A stretch of 64,000 bases of DNA from JAHEDH01 sp963753285 (GCA_963753285.1 CAVWBT010000011.1:137798-201797), one strand, 5' to 3'; shown: positions 27,829 to 36,512, numbered from the stretch's first letter. Notes: generated by a model from the letters alone, not told the origin. Program-made: numbers and translations.

Positions 27829-28206
27829 GTGACGATACGCGCTGCAAGCCTCGCCGCCGTCCTGCTGATGATCGTATCTGCCTGCGGTGCGGTCTCCAGG
27901 CCCGCGATGGCCGAATGGACCCCGACATGGGAGACCGCACGGGCGATCCTTCCCGATCTCGCCGGCGGCGAGCCAGACGATGAGACGTGTTCCGCGGCGC
28001 TGGTTCAACTCCGTGAGGTCGCTCCTGATCTGCGCCCGACCCCCGACGACGCCATCGACGCAACGGTCGATCGGTGGCTCCTGATCGCCGAGGAGACCAT
28101 GTTCGAGTGCCCGGCCGTGACCGGTGACTTCAACTCGTTCGAGTCCGCCTATGCCGAGCTCGACCTGCTCGCCGACCAGATCGACGTGGTCGTCTACGGC
28201 TCTTGA
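27829..28206 (+). CDS. Small predicted lipoprotein
   Basis: A 125-residue exported protein with signal LAAVLLMIVSACG (lipobox Cys about residue 17) and an acidic mature part with two cysteines (DETCSAAL, FECPAVTG). No family is recognised; in size, acidity and cysteine placement it resembles the lipoprotein at 17867. The GTG start is set by the leaderless box and by the onset of protein-like sequence. Its last 13 bases overlap the end of the convergent DUF2339 gene. Confidence 0.75.
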   Translation: MTIRAASLAAVLLMIVSACGAVSRPAMAEWTPTWETARAILPDLAGGEPDDETCSAALVQLREVAPDLRPTPDDAIDATVDRWLLIAEETMFECPAVTGDFNSFESAYAELDLLADQIDVVVYGS

Positions 28207-29831
28207 TCGAACGCCGGATTGAGCGCCTCGGCCCGCTCCTGTGCGTGTGATGTCGTTTCGTCGACCTTCTCGGGCTCTTCGCTCCGGTCGGCGTCGGCAA
28301 GATGAGCGTCGACACCGTTGTCGCCCAGCCAATATCCGACTGCCAGCAGTGCCACGCCGATCCCTGCGAACAGTGAGATGCGTGCGACCGGGCTCGCCTC
28401 GGCGAGGTCGACCAGGAACAGCTTGGCCAATGCGATTCCGAGCGTCGTGAACCCGAGGCCGAGGATCGGTCGGGACCGGCTGACCTTGGCGGCGACGACC
28501 GCCGCCAACCCGAGGACCGACCATCCTGCCGTGACGGCCGCCAGACCGTTCTCGCCCAAGCGGGGGAACTCGACGAGCATCCAGCCGATCGTTCCAACGA
28601 ATGCCGACACGAAGTACACCTGCTCGGTGTCGAACGTCTCGGACTCCTCCACCCACAGCGCCACACCCGTGACCGCGATGATTGCGATCACGAGCGCCGC
28701 AGGGAGCAGTTCCCCGACGGTGCGGACTTCGGTGGTCACGATCGCACTCGTGATCGCGGTGGCGATGAACGTGAGCGCCATGCCGGCGTGGCCGAGATCG
28801 GTCAGGAGTCGGATGCCGGCACGGGTGCCGCCGATGACTGCGCCAGCGGCGATCGCCGCCATGCCGACCAGGATCCAGTCGCCGGTGAGGCCCGCCGACA
28901 TGGCGAGGATCCCCAGGACGATCGCCGGGATGATCTGGATGCGTGCGACCACGTCGCGGCCACGGTGGTGGAGTCCGAAGCCTGCAATTGCATGCAATGC
29001 GGCGCCGCCGGCGGCGATCAGTGCCCAGCCGGGGCGCGTGATCTCGGACGAGAAGGCGGTGTACAGCGCTGCGTACACGAGCGGGCTTCCGAAGCTCGTC
29101 GTCACCGCAGGCAACGCAGTCGAGATTCGGTCGCCCCGGTCTGGTCCGTATGCGAGATACAGCGGCACCCCGACGAGCAGCGCCCATGCCAGGGCGATCG
29201 AGGCGACGACGTCGGGCGTCGTCGGCGGGAGACCGGACAGTGCGGTGAGGTCGCCGAGAAGGTCCCAGGCCACTTCGAGCGAGACGGCGATCGTGATGGA
29301 CGCCACCGCCACGACGTACGAGAACAGCCAGCGCATGCGGAGCAGCAGCACGGTGGCTGCGGCGCCAACGACCGCCAGGTAGGCGGCGTCGCCGCCGGGC
29401 ACCTCCAGACGGCCGCCGACGAGAATCGGAGCCGTCGCGGCACCGAGCAGGCCGATCCCCGCCAGCAACTCGGATCGGGCCCTGAGAGCGAGCGCGATGG
29501 TCACGGTGGCGACGGCCGCGAGCTGGATGAATGCCTCGGTCGTGTCCAGGAGTTCGTACTGGCGGTGTGCGGCGAACGCCGTGAGGTACAGGACGGCCGA
29601 ACCGCCTCCCTGGAGGAGATTGGCATAGAGCCTCCGTTGCTCCGACAGCGTCAAGCCGATGCCGATCATGATGGCCCCGGCGGCGGCCGCCATGCCGACT
29701 CGGGCGAGGGGCCCGAACCAACCTTGCTGGATCGAGTAGCGGAACAGGAACGTGACGGACAGGATGACGAGGCCCAGGCCCAGCCTGAACAGCGTGCGTC
29801 CCGTCAACAGGTCGGTGGGTCTGGCTTCCAT
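28194..29831 (-). CDS. DUF2339 multi-spanning membrane protein
   Basis: A 545-residue protein made almost entirely of membrane helices (about 17-18), with a charged N-terminus MEARPTDLLTGRTLFRLG and a charged C-terminal tail (ADRSEEPEKVDETTSHAQE). It matches the DUF2339 predicted membrane proteins, whose function is unknown. ATG 29831 has AAGGAGA six bases upstream; the longer frame only translates the heptad array (29917-29965) and is rejected. Single-gene unit. Confidence 0.85.
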   Translation of the reverse strand: MEARPTDLLTGRTLFRLGLGLVILSVTFLFRYSIQQGWFGPLARVGMAAAAGAIMIGIGLTLSEQRRLYANLLQGGGSAVLYLTAFAAHRQYELLDTTEAFIQLAAVATVTIALALRARSELLAGIGLLGAATAPILVGGRLEVPGGDAAYLAVVGAAATVLLLRMRWLFSYVVAVASITIAVSLEVAWDLLGDLTALSGLPPTTPDVVASIALAWALLVGVPLYLAYGPDRGDRISTALPAVTTSFGSPLVYAALYTAFSSEITRPGWALIAAGGAALHAIAGFGLHHRGRDVVARIQIIPAIVLGILAMSAGLTGDWILVGMAAIAAGAVIGGTRAGIRLLTDLGHAGMALTFIATAITSAIVTTEVRTVGELLPAALVIAIIAVTGVALWVEESETFDTEQVYFVSAFVGTIGWMLVEFPRLGENGLAAVTAGWSVLGLAAVVAAKVSRSRPILGLGFTTLGIALAKLFLVDLAEASPVARISLFAGIGVALLAVGYWLGDNGVDAHLADADRSEEPEKVDETTSHAQERAEALNPAFDQEP

Positions 29832-29916
29832 GACGATCTCCTTGGTGGTGTCACCAACAAGGTCGTCCGCTCGCGCAGATCGGACTATGGGGAGGAACCC
29901 GGATCGTGGGTCAGGG

Positions 29917-29965
29917 TGTTCGAGTTTCACGTTCCACGTTTTACGTTTCACGTTCCACGATGTTC
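29917..29965. repeat. Heptad-phased array GTTTCAC/GTTCCAC/GTTTTAC
   Basis: Seven 7-mers in one phase: TGTTCGA, GTTTCAC, GTTCCAC, GTTTTAC, GTTTCAC, GTTCCAC, GATGTTC. It lies in the 247-bp gap upstream of the DUF2339 gene. The rest of the gap (29832-29916 and 29966-30078) holds nothing I recognise. Confidence 0.85.
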
Positions 29966-30078
29966 TTCGGTCTCGGGGTCGCAACAGGCGGCGGTAGCTG
30001 TGGCCGACCGGCGTCTGTTTCGGACTCGTGAATCCCGTTTGAGCTACGACTCACCGGTCCGAAAGTCGGCAGGCATCG

Positions 30079-30474
30079 TCACTGAACCCGGAACTCCCAT
30101 TCGAAGAAGCCGGGGTCGGGCAGGCCGGTGAAGGTGTCCCACTCGATGCGGACGGTGTGGGTCCCGGGCGTCCATTCGGTGAGATAGAGGCCATTCGGGC
30201 TCGGTTGCCATCGATAGACGCCGGTGGCCTCGACGTATTGGACTTCTTCGGTGGGAACCCGGAAGTCGTCGACGAAGATCGCCACCTCGTAGCCGATCTC
30301 CACGTCGACTTCGATGATCGCCTGTCGAAGCGTGGCGTCGTTCGGGTTGGGGCTGACCGATTCGAGCGGTGGCTCGAACACGATCGGCTCGCCCCCACCG
30401 CCGAATGCCACGCCGAGGGCGATCGCGGCGACGGCGAGCGCGCCGAGCCCTGCGTAGATCATGCGATATGGCAT
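30079..30474 (-). CDS. Small membrane-anchored protein of unknown function
   Basis: A 131-residue protein with one N-terminal helix (about residues 4-24, IYAGLGALAVAAIALGVAF) and an extracytoplasmic beta-rich part containing VSPNPNDATLRQAIIEVDV and WTPGTHTVRIEW. These look like an immunoglobulin-like fold of the kind that opens with a Pro-x-x-x-Ala/Thr segment. No function can be named. ATG 30474 follows TACAAT by eight bases, so it is probably leaderless. Confidence 0.7.
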   Translation of the reverse strand: MPYRMIYAGLGALAVAAIALGVAFGGGGEPIVFEPPLESVSPNPNDATLRQAIIEVDVEIGYEVAIFVDDFRVPTEEVQYVEATGVYRWQPSPNGLYLTEWTPGTHTVRIEWDTFTGLPDPGFFEWEFRVQ

Positions 30475-30482
30475 GGTCGGAG

Positions 30483-30488
30483 ATTGTA
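30483..30488 (-). promoter_or_regulatory. Leaderless -10 box TACAAT
   Basis: On the minus strand TACAAT ends eight bases before ATG 30474. It is the closest match to TATAAT among the boxes in this window. Confidence 0.55.
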
Positions 30489-30599
30489 CGAATCGCCCGC
30501 CGGTATCAGGACTCGAGGCACTGGAAGGAGCCCCAGACATCCATCGATCATCTCAGCACGTCGCATCCGGGTCTTGACACCGGCTCGTGTCTGAACTCC

Positions 30600-30624
30600 G
30601 GGGGCACGGTCCTGCCGTGCCCCC
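30600..30624. promoter_or_regulatory. Perfect 10-bp palindrome upstream of dapC
   Basis: Arms GGGGGCACGG and CCGTGCCCCC flank TCCTG. The palindrome ends 12 bases before the -10 box of dapC (30637-30642), so it covers the -35 region. That position suits a repressor site; as RNA it would not be in the leaderless dapC transcript, which argues against a riboswitch or attenuator. Confidence 0.5.
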
Positions 30625-30636
30625 ACGACAACCGAT

Positions 30637-30642
30637 TAGGTT
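30637..30642 (+). promoter_or_regulatory. Leaderless -10 box TAGGTT for the dap operon
   Basis: TAGGTT ends seven bases before ATG 30650, with no Shine-Dalgarno. The same hexamer precedes the PPK2 gene. Confidence 0.55.
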
Positions 30643-30649
30643 CACCGTG

Positions 30650-31789
30650 ATGAAGGTCAACCCGGTCCTCGACGAGCTCGGAGCCCATGGCGTCGCAGCC
30701 GTTCAACAGCGGGCTCGTGATCTCAGGGCCGCAGGCGTGCGGATCATCGACTTCTCGATCGGCGACCCGAGGGAGCCAACGCCCGCGATGATCCCTGAGG
30801 CGCTGATCGGAGCGGTTCCGCACGTGAGTCAGTATCCGACGACGAAGGGCCTGCCGGAGCTGCGGTCGGCGATCGCCCAGTACGTCCGGAGGCGCTTCGG
30901 AGTCGATGTGGATCGCGACACGCAGATCATGCCGACCTCTGGGTCGAAGGAGGCGATCTTCTCGACACCGCTGGCCTTCGTGGATCGGGAGCGAGACGAC
31001 CTGGTGACGTGGGCGACCCCGGGCTATCCCATCTACGAACGCGGGGCCCGCCTCGCCGGGGCGAGGGGCAACCCCGTCGTGCTCTCCGGCGACTTCGTGT
31101 TCCGGCCCGAGATGGTCGACGAGCGGGCCTGGGACGAGTCGGTGATGCTGTGGACCTGCTCACCTCACAACCCGGCGGGGACGACGATGGATCGGGAAAC
31201 GGTCGAGTCGTTTGTCGATCGGGCGCGGGACTCCGAGACCTGGCTGTGCGCCGACGAGTGCTACGTCGACCTCTACGAAGGCGAGCCACCGCCGTCCGTG
31301 CTCGAGTTCGCCGGCCCGGGCGCACCCGGTGTCCTGTCGTTCCTCAGTCTGTCGAAACGTTCCGGGATGACCGGCTACCGGTCGGGGGCGGTCGTCGGCG
31401 ACGCCGCCGCGATCGCCCGACTCACCGCGCTGCGGACCGCCACCGGCACGGCGTCGCCGGAGTTCGTGCAGGCGGCGGCGATCGCCGCCTGGTCCGACGA
31501 CGAGCACGCCCGGGAACGCCGGGAGATCTTCGCTGCGAAGCGGCGGCTGCTTCGCGACGCCTTCGACGCCGCAGGGCTCGGCGTGATCGGCTCTCAGGCC
31601 GGGCTCTACCTCTGGGTACGGGTGGACGATGACGTCGACGCCACGGCCCGCCTCCTCGACCATCACGTCGTGGTTTCGCCCGGACGTGCCTTCGGGCAGG
31701 GCGGCGAGGGCTACATTCGTCTTGCGCTCGTCCCGACGCTCGACGAGTGCGCCGAGGCTGCAGAGGCGGTGGTGAGATGTCTGACGTGA
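30650..31789 (+). CDS. dapC: Succinyldiaminopimelate aminotransferase-like PLP enzyme (DapC)
   Basis: A 379-residue fold-type I aminotransferase. The PLP lysine is in FLSLSKRSGMTGYRSG (Lys236), with CSPHNPAGTTMD and DECYVDLY before it. Immediately followed by dapD and dapE, it is best read as the aminotransferase converting N-succinyl-2-amino-6-oxopimelate to N-succinyl-diaminopimelate in lysine and peptidoglycan synthesis. ATG 30650 (MKVNPVLDELG) is preferred over the upstream in-frame start because of the leaderless box. It overlaps dapD by 13 bases. Confidence 0.9.
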   Translation: MKVNPVLDELGAHGVAAVQQRARDLRAAGVRIIDFSIGDPREPTPAMIPEALIGAVPHVSQYPTTKGLPELRSAIAQYVRRRFGVDVDRDTQIMPTSGSKEAIFSTPLAFVDRERDDLVTWATPGYPIYERGARLAGARGNPVVLSGDFVFRPEMVDERAWDESVMLWTCSPHNPAGTTMDRETVESFVDRARDSETWLCADECYVDLYEGEPPPSVLEFAGPGAPGVLSFLSLSKRSGMTGYRSGAVVGDAAAIARLTALRTATGTASPEFVQAAAIAAWSDDEHARERREIFAAKRRLLRDAFDAAGLGVIGSQAGLYLWVRVDDDVDATARLLDHHVVVSPGRAFGQGGEGYIRLALVPTLDECAEAAEAVVRCLT

Positions 31790-32577
31790 TCGAAGAGGCG
31801 TATGCGGGAAACATCCCGATCGAGGAGGCGCGCGAGGCGGTGAACGAAACGATCGCTGCGCTCGATCGAGGTGACCTCCGTGTCGCCGAGAAAATCGACG
31901 GGGAGTGGATCGTTCACAGCTGGATCAAAGAGGCGATTCTCCTGTACTTCCGACTCCAGGACATGGAGACGTTCGAAGTCGGCCCCTTCGAGTTCCACGA
32001 CAAGATCCCGATCAAACACGATCTCGCCGGCCAGGGTGTGCGCGTGGTGCCGCCGGGAACCGTGCGGTACGGCGCGCACTGCGAACCGGGTTCGATCGTG
32101 ATGCCCGGCTACGTCAACATCGGTGCCCGGGTGGGCGCGGGCTCGATGGTCGACACCTGGGCGACCGTCGGGAGCTGCGCCCAGGTCGGGCGAGACGTGC
32201 ACATCGCAGGCGGAGTCGGAATCGGGGGAGTGCTCGAGCCACCTGGAGCCCGACCGGTGATCATCGAGGACGGCGCCTTCATCGGCAGCCGTTGCATCAT
32301 CACCGAAGGCGCCATCGTCGAAGAGGGCGCAGTGCTCGGAGCCAACACGACGATCACAGGATCGATCCCGATCATCGACGTCACCGGCGATGAGCCGGTG
32401 GAGTATCGGGGGCGAGTCCCCGCCGGCGCCGTAGTGGTCCAGGGAACCCGACCCAAGGAGTTCCCTGCGGGGACCTACCAGCTCCAATGTGCGTTGATCA
32501 TCGGCCGTCGGACCGAGAAGACCGACGAGAAGACCCAATTGAACGACTTCCTCCGGGATCTCGGGATGCACGTGTGA
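31777..32577 (+). CDS. dapD: 2,3,4,5-tetrahydropyridine-2,6-dicarboxylate N-succinyltransferase
   Basis: A 266-residue left-handed beta-helix acyltransferase. Hexapeptide repeats run from about residue 100 to 210 (GSIVMPGYVNIGARVGAGS, VGIGGVLEPPGARPVII, GAIVEEGAVLGANTTI), preceded by the substrate-binding RVVPPGTVRYGAHCEPG. It has the length and sequence of the proteobacterial-type DapD rather than the longer mycobacterial form. It transfers succinyl from succinyl-CoA in the diaminopimelate pathway. ATG 31777 lies inside the end of dapC, and its stop overlaps the dapE start (GTGTGA). Confidence 0.95.
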   Translation: MSDVIEEAYAGNIPIEEAREAVNETIAALDRGDLRVAEKIDGEWIVHSWIKEAILLYFRLQDMETFEVGPFEFHDKIPIKHDLAGQGVRVVPPGTVRYGAHCEPGSIVMPGYVNIGARVGAGSMVDTWATVGSCAQVGRDVHIAGGVGIGGVLEPPGARPVIIEDGAFIGSRCIITEGAIVEEGAVLGANTTITGSIPIIDVTGDEPVEYRGRVPAGAVVVQGTRPKEFPAGTYQLQCALIIGRRTEKTDEKTQLNDFLRDLGMHV

Positions 32578-33623
32578 GAGACCTCACCGAGACCACGATC
32601 TGGCTGGTGGAGATCCCGTCGGTCACCGGAGACGAGGCAGCGATCGCCACTGCAGTCGCCGACCGGGTCGCCGCCACCTACGAGGCAGGCGAGATCCTGC
32701 GGATCGGGAACTCGGTGGTGGTCGGACGACGGATCGGGCGGCCGCTGGTGCTGCTGGTGGGTCATCTCGACACGGTCCCGAGCCAGGGGGCACCCCCACC
32801 ATATGTCGAGGGCGACCGGCTGTTCGGGCTGGGCTCGACCGACATGAAGGGCGGTGTCGCCGTGATGCTGCACCTGATGGAGACGCCCGAGATCATCGAC
32901 GGCCCCTTCGATGTGGTCGGCGTGTTCTACGACGCAGAGGAGGGGCCGAGCGACGCCAACGGCCTCGAACCGGTGCTCGAGCGGTTGGCGTGGCTCTCCG
33001 ACGCCGAGTTGGCGATCGTGCTCGAGCCCTCCGACTCCGAGATTCAGTTGGGATGCAATGGCACTCTCAACGCCACCGTCGAGTTCCACGGCAAGTCGTC
33101 GCACTCGGCACGACCCTGGTGGGGTGAGAATGCCGTGACGAAGGCGGGGGAGTGGCTCTCGATGTTGCATGCCCGCCCTCCGGAGCCGGTCATCATCGAT
33201 GGACTGGAGTATCGCGAGGTGATGTCGGTCACGATGGCCTCCGGGGGCATTGCACGCAATATCATCCCCGATCGATTTACCCTCAACCTCAACTATAGGT
33301 TTAGTCCCTTCAGGACGATAGAAGAAGCGATACAACGCTTGATGACGGTATGTGACGCCGCCGATGCGGTGACGGTTGTGGATGCTGCGCCTGCCGGGCC
33401 GGTCCAGCGAGACCATCCGTTGGTCGCGCGCCTCCACGAGGTGTCAGGGGCGCCGTTCGCCGCCAAGCAGGGCTGGACCGATGTGGCCCGGTTCGGCACT
33501 CGGGGTGTGCTCGGGATCAACTTCGGTCCGGGAGAGACCTCCCAGGCCCACCAGGCCGACGAGAGCCTCCGGATCTCCGATCTCGAAGACACCCATCGAG
33601 CGTTGTTCGAGCTGCTCAGCTAG
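32574..33623 (+). CDS. dapE: Succinyl-diaminopimelate desuccinylase (M20 family)
   Basis: A 349-residue zinc hydrolase that frees LL-diaminopimelate. Metal-binding motifs are VGHLDTVP, GSTDMKGGVAVML, the catalytic YDAEEGPSDANG, and HQADESLRISDL at the end. The GTG start overlaps dapD, completing a dapC-dapD-dapE operon. A patch at 33291-33353 is AT-rich and uses codons rare here (AGG twice, ATA twice, TTT, AGT, GTA, TGT), although the frame stays open. The stop TAG overlaps the stop of the convergent gene. Confidence 0.94.
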   Translation: MRDLTETTIWLVEIPSVTGDEAAIATAVADRVAATYEAGEILRIGNSVVVGRRIGRPLVLLVGHLDTVPSQGAPPPYVEGDRLFGLGSTDMKGGVAVMLHLMETPEIIDGPFDVVGVFYDAEEGPSDANGLEPVLERLAWLSDAELAIVLEPSDSEIQLGCNGTLNATVEFHGKSSHSARPWWGENAVTKAGEWLSMLHARPPEPVIIDGLEYREVMSVTMASGGIARNIIPDRFTLNLNYRFSPFRTIEEAIQRLMTVCDAADAVTVVDAAPAGPVQRDHPLVARLHEVSGAPFAAKQGWTDVARFGTRGVLGINFGPGETSQAHQADESLRISDLEDTHRALFELLS

Positions 33624-35062
33624 CTAGGTCTGCGGAGGTCGATCCGGATCGGGAGGGTGCCGGGTGCCGCGGCGTACCAGTTCGGCCAGATCACCACGCC
33701 GCCGGATGACGGCCGGACGAACAGGTCGGTGGGCAGCAGCGACGTGATCAAGGCGTCCCGAACCGAGCCTTCGAGTCGGAACCGGTGCCCCGACACCGCG
33801 ATCGGCTGGTCGACCGTTCGCCACTCTCCGCCGTCGACCCGCAGGCGGGTGTCTCCGAGCAGAAGCGGGAGTTCCGGGCCGAGTCGCCGCTCCGCGGCTC
33901 CGGTGAGGCGATACTCGAGATCTATCGCCCGGTCGGACAGCCCGACGACGAGGCTCACCCAGCCGGTCGCTTCCGTGAGTGTCAACGTGACCCCTTCACG
34001 GCTCTCCTCGATGCCGTCGATCGCCAGTTCGGTCGTCTCCGGCCGATCTTCACCGTTGTGCATGTGGAAGAGCAGTCCCGGTGGTTCCGATTCGAGCCAG
34101 GCGAGTGTCGTTCCCTCGATCTTGTCGTCGAACACGAGCACCGCACCCCCGGCCGACGGATCGATCACGAAGGAGGAGTTCTTGAGTTCGACCTGGACCT
34201 CCTCGCGGCCGTCGGCGTCCCAGTCGAGCCTGGTGACGCGCGCCCAGTCGTCGGCGCGACGGCGTGAGTTGTCGATCGCGGCGCGGGCGGTGATCAAAGC
34301 CGAGTGCACCGCAGCGTGTCGCCCGGATCCGGCGGCCGAAGACAGATTCACGACGGAGGCCGCCTCGAGGATCAGGTTGACGACCTCTGCCGCCGGCCGC
34401 CGGGGAAGCCGAGTTGCGATGCGCACGAGTTTCCGTGCCAGCAGCGGGTTGGGCTCGAAGAACATGCCCTGATCCGGGAACGCCCCCGTCACCGGATGAT
34501 CTTCGAGGAAGCGGGTCGGCGTCGACAGGTCGCGCCCCCCCAGTGTCATGACCTGATCGAGTCGGGCCTCGAGATCCCCAACGGAGGTTTCCCAGAGTTG
34601 CAGCTGATCGCCGGGGCTGGAGAGGTCGACCGTCGGGGCGGCGCCGAAGCACGGGATCACCATGTCCAGATCGACCAATACACCAGCGCTCGGCGCGTCC
34701 GAGCGAGTGATCAGGCAGCTGATGTCTCCCTCGGCGGCGATGCGTGGAAGTCCTTTGCTTGGCGGGCCCTCGAAGTAGAGCGCATCGCCGTTCAGGCCGA
34801 GTTCTTGATAGCGATCGGATTCGACCGCGAGTGCCGACTGGAGGAAGTCGTCGGGGAGGAGTGTCAAGGCAGGCGCAGTCCGGGCCGATCTCACCCACTC
34901 GATGTCGGAGGCTGCAAGGTGTTCGATGGCCGCGGGATCCGCGTCCTCCAACAGGGCTGCCGGCGCTGCCACCGCAGCGACCACCGGTCGCCGTTCTGTC
35001 AGGGCTGCTAGCTCGGCAAGCTCCTCGGAGGTGGTCGGCCGGACGAACAAACAGATGTGCAT
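33620..35062 (-). CDS. Protein with a GH57/DUF1926-like C-terminal region, no visible catalytic domain
   Basis: A 480-residue protein beginning MHICLFVRP. The middle and end (LDWDADGREEVQVELKNSS, FVIDPSAGGAVLVFDDK, LLFHMHNGED) resemble the beta-sandwich C-terminal domain (DUF1926) of GH57 4-alpha-glucanotransferases. The N-terminal 190 residues do not show the GH57 catalytic Glu/Asp motifs I would expect. It may be a non-enzymatic or strongly diverged relative. ATG 35062 is seven bases after TAGATT and also has GGAGG close by. Family call is tentative. Confidence 0.55.
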   Translation of the reverse strand: MHICLFVRPTTSEELAELAALTERRPVVAAVAAPAALLEDADPAAIEHLAASDIEWVRSARTAPALTLLPDDFLQSALAVESDRYQELGLNGDALYFEGPPSKGLPRIAAEGDISCLITRSDAPSAGVLVDLDMVIPCFGAAPTVDLSSPGDQLQLWETSVGDLEARLDQVMTLGGRDLSTPTRFLEDHPVTGAFPDQGMFFEPNPLLARKLVRIATRLPRRPAAEVVNLILEAASVVNLSSAAGSGRHAAVHSALITARAAIDNSRRRADDWARVTRLDWDADGREEVQVELKNSSFVIDPSAGGAVLVFDDKIEGTTLAWLESEPPGLLFHMHNGEDRPETTELAIDGIEESREGVTLTLTEATGWVSLVVGLSDRAIDLEYRLTGAAERRLGPELPLLLGDTRLRVDGGEWRTVDQPIAVSGHRFRLEGSVRDALITSLLPTDLFVRPSSGGVVIWPNWYAAAPGTLPIRIDLRRPS

Positions 35063-35069
35063 GCCTCCG

Positions 35070-35075
35070 AATCTA
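35070..35075 (-). promoter_or_regulatory. Leaderless -10 box TAGATT
   Basis: On the minus strand TAGATT ends seven bases before ATG 35062. Confidence 0.5.
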
Positions 35076-35209
35076 CCGTGTCGATTGCGGCCGACTTCTC
35101 GACGGGTGCGTGGGAGTCGAATGGGGTGACGAGTCGAGAACAGACGCCGGTCGGCCGGGCTGCCGCCGGGTGGTCGGTGTGAAGGGATGTGTCCGGCCTC
35201 GTATGCCGT

Positions 35210-35239
35210 CCACCTCTCGACGGCAGGCGCGAGAGGTGG
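35210..35239 (-). terminator. Hairpin in the gap downstream of the VIT-like gene
   Basis: Perfect 10-bp arms CCACCTCTCG and CGAGAGGTGG with a 10-base loop. It lies 73 bases after the end of the minus-strand gene at 35312. A second inverted repeat TTCTCGAC/GTCGAGAA sits at about 35095-35139. Otherwise the 249-bp gap shows no gene. Confidence 0.45.
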
Positions 35240-35311
35240 AAGAGCCACGAGGCGGGAACAGGCAGCGGGCGTGTGCGATCGACTTCTCCTCGGGTCTATT
35301 CGGTGGGTCGG

Positions 35312-35824
35312 CTAGGAGAACAGCGCGGACACGGCGATCCCGACGAGCTGAGCGGCGATCACGACGAGCACGGCAACGCCGAGGTGTTCGATGATCAGTG
35401 GCCCAGGATCCACACGCTGGCGCCGTGCCAGATCCAGGGAGAGCAGGGTCAACGCGACGGCGCCCCACACCATCGCGACGATGACGGCCACGTCGAGATC
35501 GAGGAGCACCACCGGGACTGCGAACGTGGCAGAGGTGACCAGCTTGGTCACCAAGGTGGCCACCGTCGCCGTCCAGACCTGTCGGCGAGAGTGAACGCCT
35601 TCTGACTCCTCCGAGATGTGAATGCCCAACGCGTCCGAGAACGAGTCGGCCAACGCGATCGTGAAGATGCCACCGAGGACCGCAAGACGCGAGCTCGTTC
35701 CTGCCGAAAGACCCACCAGGAGTCCGAGCGTGGTGATGACCCCCGAAGTGAGGCCAAACGAGATCCCGACCCGGACCGAATGATCCAAGCGGCGCTGCAA
35801 GGCATTCTCGGCACGGGAGTTCAT
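35312..35824 (-). CDS. VIT1/CCC1-type membrane protein
   Basis: A 170-residue protein with about five membrane helices. The opening ALQRRLDHSVRVGISFGLT and the second segment IALADSFSDALGIHISEESEG match VIT/CCC1 transporters, where the acidic residues after the second helix take part in iron or manganese transport. It is shorter than typical family members and lacks the long cytoplasmic metal-binding domain. ATG 35824 is chosen by homology; the Shine-Dalgarno is weak (GAGG very close). Confidence 0.75.
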   Translation of the reverse strand: MNSRAENALQRRLDHSVRVGISFGLTSGVITTLGLLVGLSAGTSSRLAVLGGIFTIALADSFSDALGIHISEESEGVHSRRQVWTATVATLVTKLVTSATFAVPVVLLDLDVAVIVAMVWGAVALTLLSLDLARRQRVDPGPLIIEHLGVAVLVVIAAQLVGIAVSALFS

Positions 35825-35870
35825 GCCTCGTCTCGATTCAGATCTGACATCCCGAAGGAGCACTCCGCGC

Positions 35871-36512
35871 TCATACAGCTGCCTCCTGATGGTCAACGTG
35901 GTAGCGGAAATCGCATCGAGCGGCTCCGCCTGCCAACGTCCCGGCCCGCTCGAAGTCGATGCCCCGATATGCCGCATCCCGCGCATCCTGATTGCAGATG
36001 ACCCGTTGGCAGAACTCCGCCATGCCCAACGAGGCGAAGAACTCGGCAACCACGCAACGAGACACGTCCATTCCGAAGCCGCCCTCGACCGGCACGTCGT
36101 GCATCACCCAATCCGGCTCGGTGTAGTAGAAGCGCTTCGCTACGCGGGAAACCCACATGGCCCGGCGCAGCCGATCGCGGTGCCGCAGTCGAGCGATCGC
36201 CACGACCGCGCCGCGGTCAGGCCGAATCGCAGCGAACACGACATCTGAGACGAGTGCCATCGACGCGTCGACCGAGAGGCCCTGCTCAACGAGTGCCCGA
36301 TGAAGTGCAACGGCATATGCACCGATTCGGAGCAGGTGCCGTGCCCCCCGACCCGCGGGCGGAATTCCCGCAGCTATGGCGGGATGCCCGCCGTCGGCCC
36401 GGTCAACGACCAGGTCGGCGACGTCCGTTCCCAATCGGAGCGAGATCTCGCGTCGTGCGGTCCGTCTCAAACCCAGAGGCGGCCCGACACGTCGCTCGAA
36501 CAGAACGCCCAT
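35871..36512 (-). CDS. L-2-amino-thiazoline-4-carboxylic acid hydrolase family protein
   Basis: A 213-residue protein whose C-terminal half (FFASLGMAEFCQRVICNQD, AAYRGIDFERAGTLAGGAA, CDFRYH) fits the ATC hydrolase family, with conserved Cys, Asp and the final C-D-F-R motif. In Pseudomonas, ATC hydrolase acts in L-cysteine formation from thiazolines, but most family members are uncharacterised. The N-terminal half has no clear match. The ATG at 36512 is the first start of the frame, with GAGAG upstream. It lies 46 bases before the VIT-like gene on the same strand. Confidence 0.65.
   Translation of the reverse strand: MGVLFERRVGPPLGLRRTARREISLRLGTDVADLVVDRADGGHPAIAAGIPPAGRGARHLLRIGAYAVALHRALVEQGLSVDASMALVSDVVFAAIRPDRGAVVAIARLRHRDRLRRAMWVSRVAKRFYYTEPDWVMHDVPVEGGFGMDVSRCVVAEFFASLGMAEFCQRVICNQDARDAAYRGIDFERAGTLAGGAARCDFRYHVDHQEAAV

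Noticed and set aside
29832..29984. N-terminal extension of the DUF2339 protein
   Set aside because: It translates only the heptad array (NVKRKTWNVK), and a proper ribosome site precedes ATG 29831.
30600..30624. Lysine riboswitch or attenuator before the dap operon
   Set aside because: It is a simple palindrome upstream of the -10 box, with no structured leader between promoter and start codon.
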